Origin: Eubacterium sp.
Lineage (GTDB): Bacteria; Bacillota; Clostridia; Lachnospirales; Lachnospiraceae
Reading direction: 5' to 3'
DNA: 64,000 nt
Assembly (NCBI GenBank): GCA_017477505.1
Contig: JAFUVQ010000011.1
Location: forward strand, 1 to 64,000
The notes below the pieces were generated by a model, which searched no databases, was not told where the DNA came from, and worked only from the letters and a program-made list of their open reading frames with translations. Position numbers and translations under genes: made by a program. The number at the start of each line of letters is the position of its first letter. The first letter of the stretch is position 1. Positions 22,335 through 29,643 of this stretch are shown piece by piece.

Positions 22335-22859
22335 CTAGGCCTCCTTTTTATCGATAAGCATTTTAATAAGAAGCTCAAATCCCAGTACGATGAAGAGACT
22401 TCCACACATCAGATTTAAAAATGGAGGCTGAAACTTACCGTCTACTATCAGCTCATTCATAACTATTGCTCTGGCAGCAAGTCCAAGATTAAGCAGTGAT
22501 ATTAAAAACATAAATATCATGAACTTTGTAATGTTGGTATTGAGTCCAATATATGCATCTTTAAAAATGCATATGGAAATATGAACTACAATTCCTACAA
22601 ATATCGGAATAAAGAAGATATTATAACCAAATGATTCGATAGCTGTGCCAAAAATATTGGTAAGCATAAGTATTCCATTCGAAATGATCACAGAGAAGAA
22701 TGCATATTTATACGCTTCACCCCTCACTCTTTTCTGTCTTTCGTCATACTTTGTCGTAGCATTTCCGTCTTTGTTTATTAGCTTCAAAGCTACAAAAACC
22801 ATACCTGTTATTACCGCTATAACTGCTGTTACCATACATAATGAAAATAATAAATCCAT
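22335..22859 (-). CDS. Membrane protein partner of the HTH regulator, with YDERQ motif
   Basis: About 174 residues with five hydrophobic segments (roughly residues 5-25, 52-70, 80-98, 110-130, 148-165) and, after the first helix, the motif KYDERQKRVRGEAYKYAF. Unnamed Firmicute proteins with YDERQ after the first helix are regularly coupled to a short HTH gene. Start set at the second ATG (22859) for better spacing from AAGG; an ATG at 22868 is nearly as good. Function unknown. Confidence 0.7.
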   Translation of the reverse strand: MDLLFSLCMVTAVIAVITGMVFVALKLINKDGNATTKYDERQKRVRGEAYKYAFFSVIISNGILMLTNIFGTAIESFGYNIFFIPIFVGIVVHISICIFKDAYIGLNTNITKFMIFMFLISLLNLGLAARAIVMNELIVDGKFQPPFLNLMCGSLFIVLGFELLIKMLIDKKEA

Positions 22860-22971
22860 AATCTCCATCCTTCTTTCTTTAATTTCTTTAATACATTACC
22901 GATAATGTCCGGTAACTCCTTCGATAGTAAATCATTCAGGTGGTCCTGACGGGTCCAACCTGTATGTAATT

Positions 22972-23029
22972 AAAGAACGTTCTTTGAAGCTTCTGGCATT
23001 ATAATACATCAGTCATAGCATAATGTCAA
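22972..23029 (-). promoter_or_regulatory. Promoter and palindromic operator of the membrane-protein/HTH operon
   Basis: TTGACA (23029-23024), 17 bases, TATTAT (23006-23001), then AAAGAACGTTCTTT, a perfect 14-base palindrome (22972-22985), just downstream of the expected start. Further down, before the first gene, are two more hairpins (CAGGT..ACCTG and TTACCG..CGGTAA). Confidence 0.7.
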
Positions 23030-23058
23030 GTATCTTTTACATTTATCTTTTCAGAATA

Positions 23059-26000
23059 TCATTTTGTATATTTTGACATTCTTTTTAAAAGAGACACATC
23101 CTCCTTTTGCTTTTTGGCATTCACTCCCGGAACCTTTATCTTTCTAAAAAGATTTTCAGCCATCGACTTGGTTTTCTTTTCATTTTTTACATCCTTATTT
23201 TTCTTACACTCTTCAAGTGTACGGACGAACGCTTTGTCACATGCATCTGATACAAAATCAGAAGTAAGCTTACCTTCCTTTGCAGTATCAAGAATCATTT
23301 TTTCAAAAGTATTCTTAAATGGTCCCGGAGCAATATATTCATCTTTAAACATTTCCAATTGCTTCTTGTCTGAAGTCGATTCATAGGCCTGGTTGATTAC
23401 ATCATATGGAACACCTTTTTCCTTTTCAAAAGAGTTTTCTACAAGGTCGGCCATTATAACCTGATATGCTTTATTCAGAACATTTTCTGCCAGTTTTTTA
23501 TCATCCGGATTGGCCATAAACTTTTCAGCGGCTTTCCTGACACTGTTTTCCAGCATTTTTGAGAAGAGCGGCTTATAAAGACCCTCTCCGTGATTATAGC
23601 CGAATACCGGATTGTATACAGGTGGATTAGGCTCAAATTCTCCCGTGTTTTTTTCAAACAGCTCCGGTTTCTGTGAGTACTTTCTAAATGCACTTTCTAC
23701 GATAGTCCTTCTGGTTGAATCATCCTCTGTCAATTCCTTCTTATTTTTCAACTTATCGTATGCCTTATCAATATACTTAGCCATCTTTAACATTGTAGAG
23801 CTTGAAACCTTCGTATTCTCTCCGGCTTTTTCATTTAAAGAATGCTTTCTAAAATCATCTGCTATTTCTCTATACAAAGGATCTTTACTGTATTTAAGAA
23901 GATCATCTGATTTAAGAGCATTATAAACCAAACCGGCCAGATTGGTTGGTGCTTTCTCTTCTTTCTTTTCTACCGGAGGTTTTTCCTCTTTTTTCTCTTC
24001 CTGCTTCTCCTCTGTCTTCTCCTCTATCTTTTCCTCTATCTTCTCCTCTATCTTTTCCTCTATTTCTGAAGCACTGTCTTCCATCTCCGATTCATTATCT
24101 TTTTCGGAATCTTTACTGTATGGTTCAGGTATATTGTACATAGCTCTGAAGTTCTTCATTTCAAACCTGACCCATTCACGTCCTACGCCATCCGGAATCG
24201 GGTCTTTTATTACATACTGTGAAGTGTCATATACTTCATCCATATTATCTGCCGCTACATTAATACGCTCTCGAAGTACAATTTTCATGTGCTCCAGAAA
24301 CTCAGGATATTTCTTCATTTCTTTACGCAACTCTTCTGATCCCGCTATTATATTATCAGTTTTTATACTATCCAAAAAATCTTTGGCTGTAAAATCAGGA
24401 TCAAATTCATATCTATCTCTCATTTTTTCTATATAAGCTATTTTAAGAAAAGATGTATATTCCTTCCCCGCATTGATACTTTCGCCGCCCTGTGTTTCAT
24501 ACATTACATTTTTTCCAAGCTTTTTCATTAAGGATTCTTCTCTAATTGAAACAATCCGTTCATACCTCTCCTTCGCTCTCTCATCCGGTGTTCCTGTATA
24601 TTCCTTTGTAAAAGCGCCGGATGTAAGAGCCATATGCGAGTATAACTTATCCTCAATAAGCTTAACCGCATTTATACGTTTACTGGTATATTCACTTCTT
24701 TTTAGCGGCCTATTTTTATTCTTCTTTCTATATTTTTCATCCTCTTCTCTTTTTCCTCTCAAATACCTTTGGGCTCTTATACGCACCTGCCGTGCCTGTT
24801 CATGATACATTTTAAACTGTTGTTTATTCATCTCCGGGTACTTCTCAGCCAATTCAACCAGTTTCTGAACGCTATCCTTCAGTTTTTTAAAATTAGTAGA
24901 GGATCGCATAAACTGATCAACATCTTCAAGCGACTCAAGAATACTTTTAGCCTGCTGTGCCCTGGTCTTACCTTCAAAATCAAATGGATCTTTGGTATTA
25001 TCATTAACCGCCTCGCTCAGATTCTTAGTAAAACTCAGCTTACACGGTTCTTTATATTTCTCTATATATTCATTTACTTCTTTAAGGGCATCACGTCTAT
25101 ATAAGTAATCCGGATTCTTCATATCGGTGTATTTTTTATATATTGCATCCGATTCCCTGACAGCATCCTCATATATCTTATATTTCTTTTCAAGCTCCTC
25201 ATATTCTGCCTGAAGCTTTTCTATCTTCTGATTATGCTGTTCCTTTTCCTCCGGCTTTACCTCCTTACTTTTAAGAGTATCAATCGTATTTTTTTTGTCC
25301 TCAAGATCTCTCTTTTTATTTACAATATTCTCCTCTGCATCAAACTTTGCTTCGGCAATCAGCCCCATTATGGCAGCTTCCTTAACAGACCAGCCATTTT
25401 TGATAGCCTTGGATTGTGCTCTCAAATTCTCGATAGCTACCCATACATTGTTTCTGGACTTTGTTTGAGGATTAGCGGAAGTAACCTCAGCCAGATCATT
25501 ATTCAATATAAGCTCCTCAGTTCCCGGGAAATACTTAAGATCTTTCTGTTCTTGAGTCAGATCATTTCTTTTATATCTTTTTTCGGCAGCCGCTTTTAAC
25601 TTATCGAATTTATCAACTAATTTATCGATAGCCGCTGCGTATTTCCCGGAATAAACTGATTCAAGGCCGATTTTACCTTCAGCCTCTGCCTTTTGTCTGT
25701 CATATAAAACTTTTACATAACCTGCCAGAGACTTGTAATAATCCATATATAAAGGCGCGAATTCACCCATTGCCTTCTCCCGCCTCTGATTTGTTTCTTT
25801 GTTGATGACTTTTTTGACTACACCATTCTCTTCTACAGGTGAAGTTATCATAGGGCCGGCGGCAAATGTCGTCAGAATTCTCTCTAACGACGGATTGTCC
25901 ATTAAAATCTCAAAAACATCTCCATTAGCCGGATTATACACGTAATTCTGAGCAACAATAAAATCCTTAAAAGGTCCGTCATACTCTTTTACACCTTCAG

Positions 26001-26271
26001 ATATTTCATTTATTGAAGTCTGTAATTCCTCTAAAAGAGGGCTCTGATCACCTTCCAGAATTCTTTCAGTGGCGTTCAGGCCTAAAATCTGTCCGTCAGG
26101 CAATATTATAGGATCTGATATAAAGGCAAGCGTCGCTTTATCATGTGCTTCAGCATATTTTTCGCTGAACAAATGACCTGTTTCACTGTAATTCAGTGTC
26201 AGTTTTGTTAAATAAAAATATAATTTTCTCTGTTCATAGTTTGAATACTTTTCATTTCTCTTACGCGGCAT
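23059..26271 (-). CDS. Second giant hypothetical protein, 1070 residues
   Basis: No signal peptide or membrane helix; highly charged. It begins MPRKRNEKYSNYEQRKLYFY. Residues about 310-380 form a clear coiled coil (KKRDLEDKKNTIDTLKSKE, LQAEYEELEKKY). A Glu-rich linker of repeated EEKI/EEKT units lies at about 735-775, followed by a helical C-terminal part ending in SLLKRMSKYTK. An NGW element (IKNGWSVKEAAIMG) near residue 293 recalls the NGW modules of the 2402-residue protein, whose end also reads KKMSK. Shared promoter element and similar build suggest a related class. No catalytic motif, function unknown. Confidence 0.8.
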   Translation of the reverse strand: MPRKRNEKYSNYEQRKLYFYLTKLTLNYSETGHLFSEKYAEAHDKATLAFISDPIILPDGQILGLNATERILEGDQSPLLEELQTSINEISEGVKEYDGPFKDFIVAQNYVYNPANGDVFEILMDNPSLERILTTFAAGPMITSPVEENGVVKKVINKETNQRREKAMGEFAPLYMDYYKSLAGYVKVLYDRQKAEAEGKIGLESVYSGKYAAAIDKLVDKFDKLKAAAEKRYKRNDLTQEQKDLKYFPGTEELILNNDLAEVTSANPQTKSRNNVWVAIENLRAQSKAIKNGWSVKEAAIMGLIAEAKFDAEENIVNKKRDLEDKKNTIDTLKSKEVKPEEKEQHNQKIEKLQAEYEELEKKYKIYEDAVRESDAIYKKYTDMKNPDYLYRRDALKEVNEYIEKYKEPCKLSFTKNLSEAVNDNTKDPFDFEGKTRAQQAKSILESLEDVDQFMRSSTNFKKLKDSVQKLVELAEKYPEMNKQQFKMYHEQARQVRIRAQRYLRGKREEDEKYRKKNKNRPLKRSEYTSKRINAVKLIEDKLYSHMALTSGAFTKEYTGTPDERAKERYERIVSIREESLMKKLGKNVMYETQGGESINAGKEYTSFLKIAYIEKMRDRYEFDPDFTAKDFLDSIKTDNIIAGSEELRKEMKKYPEFLEHMKIVLRERINVAADNMDEVYDTSQYVIKDPIPDGVGREWVRFEMKNFRAMYNIPEPYSKDSEKDNESEMEDSASEIEEKIEEKIEEKIEEKTEEKQEEKKEEKPPVEKKEEKAPTNLAGLVYNALKSDDLLKYSKDPLYREIADDFRKHSLNEKAGENTKVSSSTMLKMAKYIDKAYDKLKNKKELTEDDSTRRTIVESAFRKYSQKPELFEKNTGEFEPNPPVYNPVFGYNHGEGLYKPLFSKMLENSVRKAAEKFMANPDDKKLAENVLNKAYQVIMADLVENSFEKEKGVPYDVINQAYESTSDKKQLEMFKDEYIAPGPFKNTFEKMILDTAKEGKLTSDFVSDACDKAFVRTLEECKKNKDVKNEKKTKSMAENLFRKIKVPGVNAKKQKEDVSLLKRMSKYTK

Positions 26272-26364
26272 ATCAACAACCCCTTCCTTTTAATACACTG
26301 CATTTTATAGCATTACATATAAAACATACTGAATTTTTTATCTTTCAGCATACGATATAACGCA

Positions 26365-26396
26365 ATTATAACATCTAAAGTATAACAAAACAGCAA
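26365..26396 (-). promoter_or_regulatory. Promoter of the 1070-codon gene with the shared element
   Basis: TTGCTGTTTTGTTAT (26396-26382), 11 bases, TATAAT (26370-26365): one difference from the 15-mer at 12181-12195 and the same spacing. The leader would be about 87 nt with GGAAGGGG near the ATG. Confidence 0.6.
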
Positions 26397-26430
26397 CAGA
26401 CAACAAAACTTTCTGAAATTATCCGAGTTT

Positions 26431-26805
26431 CTAAATCTCACTTATCGAAGTAACACTATATCCCAGGTCAGTAACAGCTTTCTTTAATTCACTATCATCA
26501 ATCTCTCTTCCCAGCTTTACTACAGCCTCGGCCTTGTCCCCATTTACTTTTGCACTGATACCATCTATAGAATTCAATGCATTCTGAACTCTTCGATGAC
26601 AGTTTTCGCATCGCATTCCTTCTATCTTCAAGGTCTTTGTGACAATAACATTTTCCAGTTTTGCAGGCCGTATAAGTTTCTCTTTTCCTGAACCTCCGCA
26701 ACATCCGCCTTCCCCTTTAAAATGAGGAATTGAATATTTAACAGCAAAGAAAAGAATTACCACAAGTATTGCAATTATAACGATTGTTGACACTGTACCG
26801 CTCAT
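26431..26805 (-). CDS. Membrane-anchored heavy-metal-binding (HMA) protein
   Basis: An N-terminal helix (residues about 5-25) is followed by a glycine/cysteine segment (EGGCCGGSGKEK) like that of FeoB-associated small proteins, then an HMA domain with GMRCENCHRRVQNAL, CxxC being the metal site, and the usual SDLKKAV/LGYSV end. It probably passes a soft metal to the P1B-ATPase encoded 43 bases upstream. His after the second Cys is unusual in copper chaperones. Same strand and presumably the same transcript. Confidence 0.85.
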   Translation of the reverse strand: MSGTVSTIVIIAILVVILFFAVKYSIPHFKGEGGCCGGSGKEKLIRPAKLENVIVTKTLKIEGMRCENCHRRVQNALNSIDGISAKVNGDKAEAVVKLGREIDDSELKKAVTDLGYSVTSISEI

Positions 26806-26848
26806 CCGGTCATCTCCTTTAATTTTTTTTATTCAAATCCATTTTTTC

Positions 26849-28924
26849 TCATTTATCAATCAGGTTTGTCATGGACTTCATGCTTATCAAAATGGTAGAC
26901 CCGTTATGCAGAAGTGCGGTCATAGTCGGCTGAAGGATTCCCATAGCTCCAAGTATAATCAGCCCCGCATTGAAACTGACTATCTTTCGATAATTTCCCT
27001 TCATTCTTTTTTGAAGTTCTATCCCCAGCCGTCTTAACACAATCAGGCTGCTAAGGTCATCCTCTGATATCATTATATCTGCAACCTCTCTTGCTATAGC
27101 GGCCCCACTATTTATAGCAATACCTGCATCCGCTGCAGAAAGAGCAGGTGAATCGTTTACACCATCGCCTATCATTATGCATGAACGTCCCGCTTTATGC
27201 TCCTCTTCAACAAATGCTGCTTTATCTTCAGGAAGAACCTGTGCTCTCACCTCATCCACTCCCAGTTCTCTTGCAACACGTTTTGCGACTCTGCTGCTGT
27301 CGCCTGTAAGCATTACAACACGAAGACCGAGCGACCTGAGATTCTGGATCACATCCTTTGCTTCCGACTTGACCGGATCATCTATCATAATCGCCGCTTT
27401 TACTCTGCCGCCGATTGCCATATATAAATGAGAATACTCATCGGACAGATTTTCAAACTTCTCTTTCTCGCTTTCCGCAATAATGCAGCCTTCATCCTCG
27501 AATACAAAATGATAGCTCCCGATAATAATCTTCTCACCGTCTATTGAACTTGCGATTCCATGAGCAACAACATACTCAACCTTTGAATGCTTTTCTTCAT
27601 GGACAAGCCCCTTTTCTTCGGCAGCCTTCACAACTGCATTTGCCATACTATGGGGATAATGTTCTTCAAGGCATGCCGCAAGACGGAGCATTTCATCTTT
27701 ATCAGCATTGTCAAATGTAACTATATCCTTTACGGATGGACATGCGTAGGTAAGTGTTCCTGTTTTGTCAAATACTATGGTATCAGCCTCAGCAACCTTC
27801 TCCAGGAACTTTCCACCCTTAACTGATATATGATGCTGCCCGGCCTCCCGCATAGCCGAGAGAACGGCTATAGGTATTGAGAGTTTAAGTGCGCAGCAGA
27901 AATCCACCATAAGGATAGACGTTGCTCTCGTTACATTTCTTGTCAGAAGATATGTCAGTGCGGTGGCTCCTAATGTATAAGGAACAAGTTTATCTGCCAT
28001 CCTGAAAGCATTTTCCTCTGCAGTTGACTTCAGTTTCTCTGATTCTTCTATCATTTGAGTTATACGATCATACTGTCCGGAGCCCTGAGTCTTCTTAACC
28101 AGAACCTTTATCTCTCCTTCATCCAGAACTGTGCCGGCATAAACATATCCGCCCACTTCTTTATGTACAGGCAGGCTTTCCCCTGTAATCGACGCCTGAT
28201 TTATCTCGGCAACTCCGTCTACGACCACTCCGTCAAGTGGTACCATATTCCCGGTTCTTACTACTATGGTATCTTCCGGATTTATACGATTGATATCAAC
28301 AAGTATCTCTTCGCCATCTTCATTTACCTGCCAGACCTTATCTACATTTAAAGCCATGGCACTCGCAAGATCTGCGACAGACTTTTTCCTGGTCCATTCA
28401 TCCATCAGATCACCGACACTGAGAAGGAATATGACGCTTCCGGCAGTGTCAAAATCCCTTCTGAGCATGGAAACCAGGATACTCGTAGCATCAAGTACGG
28501 ATACCTTCAGTTTTCCCTTAACCAGACTCTTCAAGCCTTCCCAGATATAGGGAATTGATTTAACTACCGTAACAACAATCCTGATTGTTTTTGGTAAGAG
28601 CAATCTGGATATCGCGCGCCTTGCTATCAGATAAAACATTCTGTCCTGATAATCGTGAGTAAGTTCCCTTCCGGTATGTTCAGGCACCGCCACCTCCGTA
28701 CCTGTCAGGCTGAATTCAGATAGACTCTTTATCAGATCTTCCCGATATTTTTCATGATAAATAATAGTCGCATCAGAAGTTCTTTCACTGACTTTAACCT
28801 CACGGACATATGGAAGAGCAAGCAGAAAATACTCCACTTTATCCGCCTCATCACAGGTCATATATTTTCGGAACAGATGAACTCTCATTCTGTTTTTTGA
28901 TTCATGTAGTATCTTACATCTCAT
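26849..28924 (-). CDS. P1B-type heavy-metal-transporting ATPase
   Basis: Start set at 28924, where AAGGAG is well spaced from ATG; the longer frame would run through a terminator. An HMA-like N-terminal region without CxxC is followed by helices, the actuator motif ITGES, the phosphorylation site DKTGTLT, HP in YPHSMAN and MIGDGVNDSPAL. The membrane metal site is FCCALKL instead of the CPC of copper pumps, a variant of the SCALKL type that I associate with Mn/Fe/Zn-exporting members. Length about 691 residues, normal. Neighbours are DUF6110 and HMA proteins, a recurring set in this family of bacteria. Confidence 0.9.
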   Translation of the reverse strand: MRCKILHESKNRMRVHLFRKYMTCDEADKVEYFLLALPYVREVKVSERTSDATIIYHEKYREDLIKSLSEFSLTGTEVAVPEHTGRELTHDYQDRMFYLIARRAISRLLLPKTIRIVVTVVKSIPYIWEGLKSLVKGKLKVSVLDATSILVSMLRRDFDTAGSVIFLLSVGDLMDEWTRKKSVADLASAMALNVDKVWQVNEDGEEILVDINRINPEDTIVVRTGNMVPLDGVVVDGVAEINQASITGESLPVHKEVGGYVYAGTVLDEGEIKVLVKKTQGSGQYDRITQMIEESEKLKSTAEENAFRMADKLVPYTLGATALTYLLTRNVTRATSILMVDFCCALKLSIPIAVLSAMREAGQHHISVKGGKFLEKVAEADTIVFDKTGTLTYACPSVKDIVTFDNADKDEMLRLAACLEEHYPHSMANAVVKAAEEKGLVHEEKHSKVEYVVAHGIASSIDGEKIIIGSYHFVFEDEGCIIAESEKEKFENLSDEYSHLYMAIGGRVKAAIMIDDPVKSEAKDVIQNLRSLGLRVVMLTGDSSRVAKRVARELGVDEVRAQVLPEDKAAFVEEEHKAGRSCIMIGDGVNDSPALSAADAGIAINSGAAIAREVADIMISEDDLSSLIVLRRLGIELQKRMKGNYRKIVSFNAGLIILGAMGILQPTMTALLHNGSTILISMKSMTNLIDK

Positions 28925-28958
28925 ACTCCAACACTCCTTGTTACAATTCATGCCACAC

Positions 28959-28999
28959 AAAAAAGGTTCTTCCACATATCTGTACGAAGAACCTTTTTC
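28959..28999. terminator. Terminator between DUF6110 and the P1B-ATPase
   Basis: AAAAAAGGTTCTTC and GAAGAACCTTTTTC arms (13 of 14 pairs) with a 13-base loop, T-rich on both strands. It stands between the stop of the DUF6110 gene and the ATPase start, so the two may be partly uncoupled, or the hairpin may act as a regulated attenuator. Confidence 0.8.
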
Positions 29000-29006
29000 T
29001 GCTTTT

Positions 29007-29354
29007 TTATGCGCCGGCAACCACAGCCTCATCCTTTATCTGTCCGCAGCCATCAGCTTCGAGTTCAGCGATTCTTTCTTCCGCTTCAGCTATAACAGCC
29101 TTTGCATCCTCAATTTCCTTAAGTCGTTCTTCCTCGCGACGCTTTTCATTTATTTCCTTGGCATCTGCCTTAATGTCACCACAGTTTTCCTTAAGAGTTG
29201 CTGCTGTTTCCATAACGGAATCTGCACATCTCATAACTGCAGCAGTAACATGTGTATATACCTTCTTTGCATCCTTACTGCTTAGAATCTTGACTCCGGC
29301 TGAGCCAAGAAGAGCTCCACCTAAAACCATACATAAATGTTTAACCTCGAACAT
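29007..29354 (-). CDS. DUF6110 family protein
   Basis: 115 residues: a hydrophobic N-terminus (FEVKHLCMVLGGALLGSAGV), the motif KILSSKDAKKVYTHVTAAV, then a long charged helix (EKRREEERLKEIEDAKA). This matches what I know as DUF6110, found beside metal P-type ATPases in Clostridia; its role is unknown, perhaps a membrane-bound accessory. An AGGAGG site precedes the ATG. Confidence 0.8.
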   Translation of the reverse strand: MFEVKHLCMVLGGALLGSAGVKILSSKDAKKVYTHVTAAVMRCADSVMETAATLKENCGDIKADAKEINEKRREEERLKEIEDAKAVIAEAEERIAELEADGCGQIKDEAVVAGA

Positions 29355-29643
29355 AATTCAAGCCTCCTTATTCATTCTATTTATAATGAGATAATTTATA
29401 CTACCTTAATCCTACTATCACGATGCTCATTGTCGCAATTTAATGTTTGTTCAAAATATCACATATTTTTTAACCAGAGTTAAAAGAAAATGGTTCATAT
29501 AAACTATCTGAATACGTATTAAATATTCATTTAGTTTTTATTACGGATTTTTTTTCAGTTTAACTGTAATAAAAGAATGTACAACAATGATTAGTCATGT
29601 AATGTAACTATTAAAAGTATTAAACATTTATTTATTTTTTACT
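29355..29643. other. AT-rich intergenic region with one hairpin
   Basis: No gene. A nine-base stem TTTTATTAC/GTAATAAAA (29536-29574) with a long loop may end transcription from the exporter operon. A TATAAA-like -10 about 40 bases before the DUF6110 start is a weak promoter candidate. Confidence 0.4.

Noticed and set aside
23942..24436. Plus-strand frame of 164 codons rich in Ser and Phe
   Set aside because: It is the antisense of the EEKI-repeat linker and neighbouring codons of the 1070-residue protein; low-complexity composition and no ribosome binding site.
28925..29032. N-terminal extension of the P1B-ATPase
   Set aside because: It would cross the terminator and overlap DUF6110, while the ATG at 28924 has a good ribosome binding site.
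28810..29394. Plus-strand frame of 194 codons
   Set aside because: Runs through the terminator hairpin and antisense to DUF6110 and the ATPase start; Ser/Ala-rich shadow without a binding site.
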